64,000 nucleotides of DNA from Cranoglanis bouderius (taxonomy: Eukaryota > Chordata > Actinopteri > Siluriformes > Cranoglanididae), in NCBI GenBank assembly GCA_023630585.1, contig CM042562.1, positions 6,344,684 to 6,408,683 of the forward strand, in the 5' to 3' direction. Positions 1 to 11,375 of the stretch are shown one piece after another (positions within the stretch are counted from its first letter, which is position 1; each line of letters opens with the position of its first letter). The translations under genes and the position numbers were made by a program. The notes under the pieces are model-generated. The model ran no database searches and had not been told where the DNA came from. It was given only the letters and a program-made list of their open reading frames with translations.

Positions 1-1105
1 ACATACACACGCACACACACACAGACATACACACGCACACACACGCACAGACACGCACACACACGCACATACACACACACACACGTACAGACACACACAC
101 ACACGTACAGACACACACACACACGTAAAGACACACACACACGCACAGACACACACACACACGCACACACACTGACATACACACGCACACACACACAGAC
201 ATACACACGCACACACACACAGACATACCCACGCACACACCCGCACAGACACGCACACACACGCACATACACACACACACACGTACAGACACACCCACAC
301 ACGTACAGACACACACACACACGTAAAGACACACACCCACGTACAGACACACACACACACGCACACACACTGACATACACACGCACACACACGCACACGC
401 ACAGACACGCACACACACGTACAGACACACACACACGCACACACACTGACATACACACGCACACACACTGACATACACACGCACACACACTGACATACAC
501 ACGCACACACACTGACATACACACGCACACACACTGACATACACACGCAAACACACTGACATACACACACACTCACAGACATACACACACTCACAGACAT
601 ACACACACTCACACACACTCACAAATATATACACACACACACACAGCCATACACACACACACACACACACTCACAGACATACACAGACATACACACACAC
701 ACACACACACTGACATACACACACACTCACAGACATACACACACTCACAGACATACACACACTCACAGACATACACACACACACAAATATACACACACAC
801 ACAGCCATACACACACACACACACTCACAGACATACACAGACATACACACACTCACAGCCATACACACTCACAAATACACACACACACACACACTCACAA
901 ATATACACACACACACACAGCCACACACACACACACACACTCACAGACATACACAGACATACACACACTCACAGCCATACACAGACATACACACACACTC
1001 ACAGCCATACACACTCACAAATACACACACCCCCCCACTCACAGACACACACACACATACTCACAGACATACTCACAGTCATACACACACACACCCCCAC
1101 TCACA

Positions 1106-1163
<58 letters not shown>

Positions 1164-1497
1164 GACACGCTCACAGCCATACACACACACCTCCACTCAC
1201 AGACACACACACACACTCACAGACATACACAGACATACACACACTCACAGACATACACACTCACAAATATACACACACACAGAGCCATACACACACACAC
1301 AGACATACACACACTCACAGCCATACACACACACACACTCACACACTCACAAATATACACACACAGCCATACACACACACACACACACACACTCACAGAC
1401 ATACACAGACATACACACACTCACAGCCATACACACACACACTCACAGACATACACACTCACAAATATACACACACACCCCCACTCACAGACTCACA

Positions 1498-1530
<33 letters not shown>

Positions 1531-1683
1531 CCATACACACACACACACTCACAGACATACACACACTCACAGCCATACACACTCACAAATATACACACAC
1601 ACCCCCACTCACAGACATACACACACTCACAGCCATACACACTCACAAATATACACACACCCCCCCACTCACAGACACACACA

Positions 1684-1721
<38 letters not shown>

Positions 1722-1978
1722 GCCATACACACACACCCCCACTCACTCGCAGACACACACACACACACTCACAGACATACACAGACATACACACACTCAC
1801 AGACATACACACTCACAAATATACACACACACACAGCCATCCACACACACAGACATACACACACTCACAGCCATACACACACACACACACACATACACAC
1901 ACTCACACACTCACAAATATACACACACAGCCATACACACACACACACTCACAGACATACACAGACATACACTCACAA

Positions 1979-2037
<59 letters not shown>

Positions 2038-2237
2038 GACATACACCCACACACTCACAGCCATACACACACACAGCCATACACACACACAGCCATACAC
2101 ACACACACCCACTCACAGACACACACACACACACACAGCCATACACACACACAGACATACACAGACATACACACACACTCACAGACATACACACGCTCAC
2201 AGACATACACACTCACAAATATACACACACACACAGC

Positions 2238-2273
<36 letters not shown>

Positions 2274-2292
2274 TACACACACTCACAGCCAT

Positions 2293-2323
<31 letters not shown>

Positions 2324-2403
2324 GACATACACAGACATACACACGCTCACAGACATACACACTCACAAATATACACACACACACAGCCATACACACCCAC
2401 TCA

Positions 2404-2451
<48 letters not shown>
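1..2451. repeat. Long degenerate CA-rich satellite / compound microsatellite
   Basis: About 2.45 kb made almost only of CA dinucleotides broken by recurring short words: CTCACAGACATACACA, CAGCCATACACA, CTCACAAATATACACA, CACTGACATACACACGCA and GTACAGACACAC. The words recur in blocks, so this is a higher-order degenerate minisatellite built on a CA microsatellite. The left part (1-550) uses CG-containing variants (ACGCACA, ACGTACAG); the right part uses CTCACAGACATA variants. The array continues past the left edge. Long open frames made of Cys/Val/Met repeats across it are artefacts of the CA/TG repeat and are not genes. Confidence 0.95.
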
Positions 2452-2455
<4 letters not shown>

Positions 2456-2464
2456 CTGGATACA

Positions 2465-2537
2465 CATTCCTGTTACTCAGCGTTCATTCCTGTTACTCAG
2501 CGTTCATTCCTGTTACTCAGCGTTCATTCCTGTTATT
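2465..2537. repeat. 20-bp tandem repeat, about 3.6 copies
   Basis: The unit CATTCCTGTTACTCAGCGTT occurs three times in perfect register and a fourth time in part, directly after the CA satellite. The stretch from 2538 to about 2747 is AT-rich and shows nothing recognisable. Confidence 0.9.
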
Positions 2538-2747
2538 AAATTGTTTTTCTCTAAAAAAATAAAGTTAAACCACTGCTCTTCTCAATTGTGTTATGTCCAT
2601 CATTTAACCAATAGTTTAATTAATTACGTGATAAAAAAAAATTAAACCTGAGGTTTAGGTCTCCTTTGAAATGAAAAAATGGCTTTGCATTTAAAAAAAA
2701 AAAATACACATTGTGTGCATATATAGTGATTTTTTATGATAAGGCAT

Positions 2748-3320
2748 GGGTTCAAAAGTAAAGGAACAGAGAAGGACATAACGTAAAAAGCATAGTCACA
2801 AAAGCACACAGTAATCCACAAAAGGGCGAGGCAGTAATCCAAAACAAGGACAAGGTAGTAATCCAGAAAAGGGGCAAGGCAGTAATCCAAAAACCGAGGG
2901 ACACAGGAACGTTTCAGAAACCAGAATCCAGTCCGTAATAATCCGCTTGGTATAGACACAGACACAAAGGTACAGGGCTAGTCTAATACTTCGCGTTCAA
3001 GCGAACAAACAAAAGGGCTTAAATAATATGAATGAAATAAGGACTAACACAAAACACATGAAACTCATAATGACACCAGAACCAATGAGCAAACAGGGGC
3101 GGAGACATGCCGTGAACCAAAACAAAGAAACACATGAGCAAACAGGGGACAGAGACATGACATGAACCAAAACAAAGAACCAATGAGCAAACGGGGCAGA
3201 GACATGATGTGAACCAAAACAAAGAAGCACATAGCAACGTAAACAGAAAAAGAGTCTATAAAAGCGGAAGTGCGCTACTTGCTAGCCTCAGCGAGCAGCG
3301 CGAAGGGGGAAACCCTAACA
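2748..3320 (-). repeat. LTR of copy 1, 3' LTR on the coding strand, truncated
   Basis: It matches the right LTR from the shared word TTCAAAAGTAAAGGAACAG onward, through the repeated AGTAATCCA motifs and the GAGCAAACAGGGGCGGAGACATGA repeats, to the shared end CCCTAACA. About 170 bp of the outer end found in the right LTR is absent. Confidence 0.75.
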
Positions 3321-3434
3321 GAGACCCCCCCCCCCCCCCAAGTCCTGACCCCTCTGGTGGACCTGGGCCCCTAGGCAGGATAATAATCTCTGCCCCCCAG
3401 GTCCCGAGGCAGGCATAGTCCATAGCTCCTAGCT

Positions 3435-4460
3435 GTGAGCGAAGCGTGGCTGGCCGTCCCGTCGGCCACAGGCATGAGCGGAGCGTGGCTGGCCGTCCTT
3501 TCGGCCACAGGCGTGAACGGGGCTTGGAACTTGGAATGGAACTTGTCGTGGCACTTGGCTTGGAACCTGGAGTGGAACCTGGCGTGGAGCTTGGCATGGA
3601 GCTTGGCGTGGAGCTTGGCGTGGAGCTTGGAATGGAACCTGGATGGAGCATGGATCTAGACATGGACTTGAACATGAACTGAGGCATGGACTGAGGCATG
3701 GACTGGGACATGAATCTAGGCATGGACTTGAACTTGGACTGGAATCTAAACAGGGACTAGGACAGGAACCTGGACTGGGATCTGGACCAGAGCATAGACA
3801 TGGACTGGGACTTGGACATGGACATGGATTAGGGCAGGAACCTGGACATGGACTTAGACATGGACTTGGACATGGACCAGGGCATGGACTTGGACATGGA
3901 CCAGGGCATGGACTTGGACATGGACCAGGGCATGGACTAGGGCATGGACTGGAATCTAAACCGGAACTTGGTCATGGACTTGGACTGGACTCTGAACTGG
4001 AACCTGAACAGGGATTTGGACTGGAATTTGGACATGGACTTGGACATGGACATGGACATAGACTTAGACTTGGAGAGGAGGTCATCCCGTGAACCTCTGA
4101 CATGGACGTGGCCTGAGAGGAGGTCATCCCGTGGACCTCTGGCATGGACATGGCCTGAGAGGAGGTCATCCCGTGGACCTCCGACATGGACGTGGCTTGA
4201 GAAGAGGTCATCCCGTGGACCTCCGACATGAACTTTGCTTGGGAGGAGGCCATCCCGTGGACCTCCGACATGAACTTGGCTTGGGAGGAGGTCATCCCGT
4301 GGACCTCTGACATGAACTTGGCTTGAGAGGAGGTCATCTCGTGGACCTCCGGCATGGACATGGATTGGGCGGAGGTCCCCTCGTGGACCCGTGGCAAGAA
4401 CGTGGCTTGAGTGGAGGTCTCCTCGTGGACCTTTGGCAGGAACGTGGCTTGAGCCACGTT
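3435..4460 (-). repeat. Coding-type minisatellites inside LTR element copy 1
   Basis: Two arrays lie side by side. From about 3500 to 4075 the plus strand repeats short words such as GGACATGGACTTGG. From about 4076 to 4460 a 42-bp unit recurs, containing AGGAGGTCATCCCGTGGACC. Read on the minus strand the second array gives a 14-residue repeat around SEVHGMTSSQAK. The same 42-bp family is present in copy 2 at 39866-40240, so the array belongs to the element rather than to the locus. Plus-strand open frames here (Gly/His/Leu-rich) are by-products of the repeat. Confidence 0.85.
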
Positions 4461-5287
4461 CGTGGGAGCTCCGCTGGGGAGACTTTCGGCTGGGTCTCCG
4501 GCTGGAGCTCTGGGCTAGAGGTCGCCAGGTTAACCTCCAGTGGGAGCTCCGTTGAGGAGACCTCCTGCTGGGTCTCCGGCTGGAGCTCTGGGCTGGAGGT
4601 CACCAGGTTAACCTCCAGGGGGAGCTCTGCTGAGGAGACCGTCGGCTGGATCTCCGGCTGGAGCTCTGGGGGTGCTCGCTTGTGGAGCCGTTTGTGGACA
4701 CGCCAGCTGTCCTTAAACCACTCCTGCGAGCAAAAGTAGAAGTTCTCTCTCCCTTGTTTTCTACAGGTGGGGCATTGTAGTTTGGCCTGTCGGATGCAGC
4801 CCTCGGTCACTCCTGAGTCGGGGGCTGAGAGGTGCAGGCCGCCACGTCGGCCAGCTCCCTCCCATAGTGCTCGATGGACGGATGGGCTGGGCCGATCACA
4901 CAGGCGATCCCTCCCCAAGAAAATTTTGAGGTCGGGCTTGAATTCAGGACTCCCGAACACCTGGATCAGTAGATCCACAAAGCCAGAAATGGTATTTAGC
5001 TTCATGGATCCACTGGCAAAGTGAAGCTCCGCCCACTGGCGAGCTGAGCCGACTAAACGGGATAGGAGGAACCACAACCACTGTTCCTCGTCGGGCTTGG
5101 GGTCCTCCAAACTAAGGAAATAAATTTGGGCTTGCAGGAGAAAACATTGTGGGTAAACAGAAAAGCCATCAAAGGCGAAAGAGGATAAATAAAGGTCCAC
5201 TGGGGAAACGAAATAGAATCTAACGGGGGAACCACAAAAAATTCGGCGCAGCGGCCCGGCGTGCCCCACTGCATCCATGTTGGGCAA
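4334..5287 (-). pseudogene. gag-like / METAP1-type zinc-finger fusion frame of LTR element copy 1
   Basis: This is a 317-residue open frame on the minus strand; the likely original start is the ATG at 5278 (MDAVG), close to the 5' LTR. The first part carries the words FLLSRLVGSARQWAELHF and FVDLLIQVFG, which resemble Ty3-type gag capsid sequence. Then comes AKLQCPTCRKQG, YFCSQEWFKDSW and HKRLHKRA, closely matching the N-terminal finger of methionine aminopeptidase 1. After it are tandem PELQPETQ...SSTELPLEVN repeats. Comparison with copy 2 indicates local frameshifts near the N terminus: a shifted frame (5274-5053) reads FFVVPPLDSISF, like copy 2. No peptidase domain follows the finger, so this is not a METAP1 gene. 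Relic element coding sequence; expression unknown. Confidence 0.7.
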
Positions 5288-5294
5288 AGTATTC

Positions 5295-6099
5295 TGTTAG
5301 AAAACGTAAACGGGGGCTGGATGCATGTGCAGGGGAAAAAGTCACTTTATTAGGAAAAACTCAAAATTAAAGGAACAACCACAAAAATAGGAACAGGGAA
5401 AAACATGATACCAGGGGCAAGGTCACAAACAGGCAAACAGAGGTATCCAGGGCTTAGCGGTAAACTAAGGAAGGGTTCAAAAGTAAAGGAACAGGGAAGG
5501 ACGTAACATAAATAGCATAGTCACAAAAGCACATAGTAATCCACAAAAGGGCGAGGCAGTAATCCAAAACAAGGGCAAGGTAGTAATCCAGAAAAGGGGC
5601 AAGGCAGTAATCCAAAACAAGGGCAAGGTAGTAATCCAGAAAAGGGCAAGGCAGTAATCCGAAAACCGAGGAACATAGCAACGTTTCAGAAACCAGAATC
5701 CAGTCCGTAATAATCCGCTTGGTATAGACACAGACACAAAGGTACAGGGCTAGTCTAATACTTCGCGTTCAAGCGAACAAACAAAAGGGCTTAAATAATA
5801 TGAATGAAATAAGGACTAACACAAAACACGTGAAACTCATAATGACAAATGATACCAGAACCAATGAGCAAACAGGGGCGGAGACATGATGTGAACCAAA
5901 ACAAAGAAACACATGAGCAAACAGGGGCGGAGACATGACATGAACCAAAACAAAGAACCAATGAGCAAACAGGGGCAGAGACATGACGTGAACCAAAACA
6001 AAGAAGCACATGGCAACGTAAACAGAAAAAGAGTCTATGAAAGCAGAAGTGCACTACTTGCTAGCCTCAGCGAGCAGCGCAGAGGGGGAAACCCTAACA
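5295..6099 (-). repeat. LTR of copy 1, 5' LTR on the coding strand, about 805 bp
   Basis: Bounded by TGTTAG and TAACA. It contains the conserved family word GCAGGGGAAAAAGTCACTTTATTAGG near one end, which also marks the LTRs at 34959, 38763 and 41210. An internal duplication repeats a block around GGCAAGGTAGTAATCCAGAAAA. The region from 6100 to 6527 beyond it is AT-rich intron with nothing recognised. Confidence 0.8.
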
Positions 6100-6527
6100 A
6101 TATCAATTATTTAAACACGCAACCAACCATTTCTTTAAAATAAACAATGATTTTTGGTAACAGGACTAAGAAAAATGCATCCATCTCCCAATTTGAAACC
6201 TTGTAAAAAATGAAATAAAGTTACCCGAGATTGACCAATACACATTTTGAACAGTGAAATATGTGTGTTATTAGATTCAGTGCTGAAAAAAGATAAAAAA
6301 TGAAGTTTAATTTTTAAAAGTTACAACAGGCAAATATCACCCATTCGGTGGAATGGCTCACATTTCATGCAACAGGAAATGCTTGCATGAGCTTGAAGAA
6401 TTAAAATAGAATTGATATCTATAACCCCTCGACAGTGGCTAAAACTTGTGGTAAGAAAAGATTTTCACTTCTTTCAATTTAAAATGAAAGAGGCTGTGTA
6501 TTTGTAGTCAAGAACAAGTTCACTCAC

Positions 6528-6653
6528 TGCTGTCACAGCAGATTCTCCCCATGGCTCGGCTAACATGCAGCAGTAGCTCCTGGTTCTCACTGAGCAGCAG
6601 AGTCACAAGAGCAGATACAATTCCAGTCTCAAAGCAGCTGTCTCTGAAGGGAG
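6528..6653 (-). CDS. RAP1GDS1-like gene, exon with armadillo repeat (126 nt)
   Basis: The acceptor is TTCTCTCAG before CTCCCTTCAG; the donor is GACAGCA followed by GTGAGTG. Phase 1 in, phase 1 out, 42 codons: a whole armadillo unit. It encodes SREAPFRDSCFETGIV onward to GRICCDS. This is the best conserved of the three exons. Confidence 0.78.
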
Positions 6654-9337
6654 CTGAGAGAATACAACACAGAATGAAAAAGTATCTATCCATCACATCC
6701 TCAGCATATCTGTGATTATCACAGACAATCATTTTGGAATGAAAAAGAAAAAGTTTAAATTCACATATAATAGAAATCTACAGGCACTGTAAGCGCATCA
6801 ATAAAAATTTATATAAAACAGAGTTTTGCAGAATTTTTGTAAATTGTTCAGTCAAATACAGCCCCCTCCAATAGTATTGGAACAGCAACGCCACATTGAC
6901 CAATTCTTTTGTTTTTGCTATACACTGAAGATACTTGGTTTTGAGATCGAAAATGAATATGAGATGACAGATCAGAATTTCAGCTTTCATTTCCTGATAT
7001 TTTCACCTAGATGCAAAGTTTAGTAGAAGACCACCCAATTTTTAGGTGAGCAAAAGTACTGGAACAGATAGTCTTAACGTACATTAAAGTAAATGACATT
7101 TAATATTTGGTTGCATATCCCTTGCTTGCAATAACTGCATAACACTGGTGACTCATTGACATCACCAAACTGTTGCATTCTTCTTTTGTGAAGCTTGTCC
7201 AGTTTTGTACTGCAGCTTCTTTCAGTTGTTGTTGTTTTGGGGGTTTCTCCATTCAGTCTCCTCTTCAGGAAATGAAATGCTGCTCAACTGGGTTAAGGTC
7301 TGATGATTGACTTGGCCAGTCTAAAACCTTCCACTTTTTCCTCTGATGTAGTCTTTTGTTGTGTTGGCAGTGTGCATTGTCTTGCGCATGATAAGGTGGC
7401 TCCCAATTAGATTTGATGCATTTCTCTGTAAATTGGCAGACAAAATGTTTCTGTAGACTTCTGAATTAATTCTGCTGCTACCATCATGAATTACATCATC
7501 AATAAAGATTAGTGAGCCTGTTCTAGAAGCCACTACCTCCACCGTGCTTGACCGATGAACTTACTTTCCTTACTTTCTCCACACTTTGGCCTTTCCATCA
7601 CTTTGGTAGAGGTTAATCTTGGTTCCAGAACTTTTGTGGCTCATCTCTGTATTTCTTTTTATGTTCCAATCTGGTCTTCTGATTCTTACTGCTGATGAGT
7701 GGTATGGTCTTGTGGTATGGCCTCTATATTTCTGCTCTCAAAGTTGTCTTCAAATGGTGGATTGTGATTCCTTCACCCCTGCCCTGTGGAGGTTGTAGGT
7801 GATGTCACTGAGTGCTGTTTTTTTTTTTTTTTTTTCATGGCTCTCACAATGTTTCTGTCATCAACTGTTGTTGTTTTCTTTGGCCAAATGGTTCAATGTC
7901 TGGTTGTCAGTACACTAGTGGTTTCTTTCTTTTTTGGGACATTCCAAATTGTTGTCTCTGCTATGCCCAATGCTCTGATAGATTTTCCCTGTTTTCACAG
8001 CTTCAAAATGGCTTTCTTTCTTCTTTCTTTAGGTTTATACTTTTTAACAACAAATGCAGTCTTCACAAGCAAAACACAGCAATCAAAACCAAGAGTAGAC
8101 ATTCAGAGCTATTAATTGTTTAAACAATCAATCTAACAGGGCACACCTGTGCAACAAGAAACACCTGTGAGTCACGTGTTCCAATATTTTTGATCACTTG
8201 AAAAATGGGTGGGATCAAACAAAAGATGCCATGTTCTAAGTTGTTTAACACATCTAGATGTAAATATCAGGAACTGAAACTGAAATTCTGATCTATCGTC
8301 TCATATTTATCTTTCGATCTCAAACCCAAATGTCTTCAGTGTACAGAAAAAAACAAAAGAATTAGCCTTGCCATTCCAATACTGTCGGAGGGGACTGTAT
8401 ATTTATAAATAAGCATAATATCTATATAATGTGTATTAATCGAGTGGACTACTTGTTTTTTTTTTGTTTTTTTGTTTTTTTTACAGGAAAGGATTAGTGG
8501 TTGTGTAATACCAACAAAATATGTAAAGACATTATTACCACAGTTTCAGCATGATTACTCCTGGCTCCCACAGCACTTCCAGGAGAGTGTGTGTAACTGG
8601 ATTTACTGGCTCCAGTGTTCAAAAGTGGAATAAAACTGATTAATAACTGCAACAATGGCCCTTAAACTTCCAGGTGGGTTACTAGCAAACATTATCTTTG
8701 CTGTGGTTATCGCACATATACTACATATGCAGTAGATAGAAATTATTTTGAAATTCATGGAGCAAGAATGGAAGAATTAGTAATGATGGACAGTCTATAG
8801 TGCAAATCGCTTCAACACTGTGAGAGCATGCTTTAATAACCATAACCATGACCATGCAGTCTGCTAGTGACTCATTTGTTCAGACAGCAAGGGGAAGTTC
8901 ATACTACTACCTGGGTGCCAGTACAGAGAAGAGTATTGATTCATGTCTTCTTTGTACCTTGAGAAATGATGGGTCAAATCAAGCCATGCTAGAGGCTTGA
9001 ATGGAATGTAGAGCAGAGCATTCCCGTTGGGCCTCTATCATGGCATGACTTGAGCCTTTAGCAGGGCAGGAGCATGACAGTCAACTGCTGTAAATAATGT
9101 AGTCGGCTAATGTGTCTGCAGTTTATACAACAATTCTTGTTACACCTACTGTATCACATTCCAAATATGCACATGTCTGAAGCATTGGTTATATGCTCAC
9201 CCTCCCTGGAGAGCTCAGCCACCAGTCTGGCTGTGTGTATAGTGAGGGCGCTTTTTCTCCTCAAGGCCTGAGCCAGGACCGGCAGAATGCCACTCTCTAC
9301 CACCTGCTCAGCTATGCTGCTCTCTGATAGGGAAGAA

Positions 9338-9405
<68 letters not shown>

Positions 9406-10026
9406 CATGCACACACACACACGCACACGCACATTCAGTAAATCTCCAGGGATTATCATGACTAACAGATTTCATTAGGATTTCTACACCAACACAAATG
9501 AACAAGTTTAGTCATAAACCATGTACCTCTAAAACATATCAATCCTGTCAAACTATTCACACTTAACCTGAACAAACATGGGGAATTAAGGGCATGTCTG
9601 GATCATGTTTACACAGGTGCTGCCATCCCCAACAGCTGGACATCTGGCCATTTGAGTGTAAGTGGCTAATCAGTCCTGTCATTCAATGCCTTGAACAGAC
9701 ACAAATGCAGATTAAAGTGTCTCTTTGCTTTCCACATGTGTCATAACTACACTTTTAGCCAATTGCACAGCCATCATGCACCCAGTATTGAACAGAGGAA
9801 ATGTAAATAACACATTAACATTTCATCAATCTGTCCTTCTGAAATGCACCTAATAAGTATTTACATTCTCCCTCCCTGTTTGAGGTTAACAAGCCATGAA
9901 AGGCATTATATGTCAGTCACTCACTCTTTACTGCTGCAGTCAGCAGTGTTTCTATGTGAGGTTCAAGTTCCTCCACAACCAGCTCTGTGGTCACACTGAT
10001 CGCACCTAAAGCAACACTGACTGAAT
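6528..10026 (-). CDS. RAP1GDS1-like armadillo-repeat protein, three N-terminal-region exons (partial gene)
   Basis: Three minus-strand exons (10026-9925, 9323-9201, 6653-6528) have AG/GT borders and phases that join without a stop. They encode about 117 residues of armadillo-type helices: ETGIVSALVTLLLSENQELL then VSRAMGRICCDS, preceded by VVESGILPVLAQAL and ARLVAELSRE. The spacing and words parallel the start of RAP1GDS1 (SmgGDS), which has DAGLISPLVQLL, EVLLQTGRALGNICYDS and IQASGILQLFASLL in the same order. RAP1GDS1 is a cytosolic armadillo protein that binds prenylated small GTPases. The sequence is clearly diverged, so a paralogue is likelier than the direct orthologue. The start exon was not found between 10.03 and 12.6 kb, and no further 3' exon lies between 6527 and 1, so the remainder lies beyond the left edge. 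The intron after the last exon contains the LTR element and the CA satellite. Confidence 0.72.
6859..8397. mobile_element. Degraded Tc1/mariner-like element
   Basis: The ends are inverted repeats: CAGCCCCCTCCAATAGTATTGG on the left and CCAATACTGTCGGAGGGGACTG on the right, each flanked by TA as expected for this superfamily. The 1.54-kb interior contains only broken transposase-like frames. It sits in an intron of the RAP1GDS1-like gene. From 8398 to 9200 the intron has no other recognised content. Confidence 0.8.
9201..9323 (-). CDS. RAP1GDS1-like gene, exon (123 nt)
   Basis: The acceptor is CTTCCCTATCAG, the donor AGGGAGG followed by GTGAGC. Phase 1 in, phase 1 out. It encodes KSSIAEQVVESGILPVLAQA and then ALTIHTARLVAELSRE. 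The acceptor lies 18 bp from a long CA/TG microsatellite (9341 onward), which on the gene strand is a TG repeat just upstream of the polypyrimidine tract. Confidence 0.72.
9341..9433. repeat. CA microsatellite
   Basis: About 90 bp of near-pure AC repeat with a few ACGC interruptions, next to the RAP1GDS1-like exon acceptor. Confidence 0.95.
9925..10026 (-). CDS. RAP1GDS1-like gene, most upstream exon found (102 nt)
   Basis: The acceptor is TTTCCTTCAG before ATTCAGTCAG; the donor is GTAAAGA followed by GTGAGTGA. It encodes SVSVALGAISVTTELVVEEL and then EPHIETLLTAAVK. In position it corresponds to the N-terminal residues of RAP1GDS1 before the first full armadillo repeat. It needs an upstream exon ending in one base of a split codon; that exon was not identified with confidence. 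Confidence 0.65.
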
Positions 10027-10749
10027 CTGAAGGAAAGAAACCGACAAAATCAGGCAAAAAAATATACACAGAAATATTAACATGCACCAATTTAAATAGG
10101 GCAATTTATATGACTCAACTATATACTGAGTCAAATACGTCATAATCTGTAAGTGGAAACATAGGCCTCTGACACCTTTATGTGATATAAATAAGAAATA
10201 TTAAACCACTAGTGGTGCAAATACTGTCTAATTTCTTTTTATGTTTGTACATCCTGCAGATCGTTAACCATTTTTTTACTCACCCATGCTGTGCTGGGAA
10301 AAGGGCACTTAACAGTCCTCCTGTCCATGTGTGTATAACAGAGTCTCAGCATGGGCCCTGGTCTGTGCTACACACAATATTCAGGCATTCTGACCTCAGA
10401 CCTTATTCTCAGTCTTCTCATTCACAAGAAGTAGTTCTCCTGGTCACAGTACATCCTCTTGAACAAATCTATCCTGGAATAAACTAGTCCTGCCATCCTG
10501 TTTCCCTGTGTTTGAGCTGTTCTGTTTTTTTCATGTGGTTTCTTTTCTCAATCCCTCCTCACCCCCTTCTATAATACACTCCAAATCCTAAATCTCCTTA
10601 AAGCTTCTTGCCCATTAAGTAGTCACTATGTTACTACAATGCAATACATTGTGAATGGTCAGAAAACAAGTTAATCTTTAAATTTGCAAGTTTAAAATAC
10701 TTGGTAATGTTGTGCAGACTCATATGCATATAAACACACACATAAAGAT

Positions 10750-11360
10750 CAGCCATTACATTAAAACCACTGACAGGTGAAGTGAATAACATCTCATTAC
10801 AGTGGCACCTGTCAAGGGGTGGGATATATTAGGCAGCAAGTGAACAGTCAATTCTCGAAGTTGACTGAAGAAAAAATGAAAGAAAAATGGGCAAGCATAA
10901 GGATCTGAATGACTTTGACAAGGGCCAATTGTGATGGCTAGACGCTCTGGGCAATGTTCTGCTGGGAAACCTTGGGTCCTGGCATTCATGTGGATGTCAC
11001 TTTGACATTTACCACCTACCTAAACATTGTTGCAGACCAAGTACACCCCTTCATGGTAATGGTATTCCCTAATGGCAGTGGCCTCTTTCAGCAGGATAAT
11101 GTGTAATGCCACACTGCAAAGGTTGTTCAGGAATGGTTTGAGGAACATGACAAAGAGTTCAAGGTGTTGTGAGGTGTGCTGGACAAACAAATCCGATCCA
11201 TGGAAGCCCCACCTTGCAACTTACAGGACTTAAGGGATCTGCTGCTAACGTTTTGGTGCCAGATACCACAGCACACCTTTAGAGGTCTTGTGGAGTCCAT
11301 GCCTCAACGGGTCAGAGCGACCTACACAATATTAGGCAGGTGGTTTTAATGTTATGGCTG
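10750..11360 (+). mobile_element. Internally deleted Tc1-like element
   Basis: Inverted ends: CAGCCATTACATTAAAACCAC at left and GTGGTTTTAATGTTATGGCTG-type sequence at right (one or two mismatches). The plus strand retains traces of a Tc1 transposase: a start-like segment that reads approximately DFDKGQIVMARR, and near the middle a segment reading LFQQDN (the second catalytic Asp region). Much of the gene between them is missing. Confidence 0.75.
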
Positions 11361-11375
11361 ATTAGTGTGTGTATG

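Larger units (their letters stand above)
2748..6099 (-). mobile_element. Non-autonomous Ty3-like LTR retroelement, copy 1 (left LTR truncated)
   Basis: Two direct repeats flank a 2-kb internal region. The right LTR (5295-6099) begins TGTTAGAAAACG and ends CCCTAACA. The left LTR (2748-3320) ends with the same CCCTAACA but its outer part is missing. Coding is on the minus strand, so the 5' LTR is the right one. Next to the left LTR is a C-rich run (G-rich on the coding strand), placed as a polypurine tract should be. The internal part holds a gag-like frame, a METAP1-like zinc finger and two coding minisatellites. No protease, reverse transcriptase, RNase H or integrase segment is visible, so the element could only have moved with help from another element. 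Copy 2 at 38763-41922 has the same organisation. Confidence 0.8.

Noticed and set aside
609..2282. Long Cys/Val/Met-repeat open frames on the minus strand
   Set aside because: They are translations of the CA/TG satellite, with no start context, splice sites or non-repeat sequence.
2465..2537. CRISPR-like short direct repeats
   Set aside because: The units are contiguous with no spacers, and the DNA is vertebrate.
3643..4231. Gly/His/Leu-rich and Trp-rich plus-strand frames
   Set aside because: They lie on the strand opposite the element's coding strand and follow the period of the minisatellite.
4675..4812. A real METAP1 gene exon
   Set aside because: The finger is flanked by gag-like sequence and minisatellites between two LTRs, is present in a second LTR element, and no peptidase exons are nearby.
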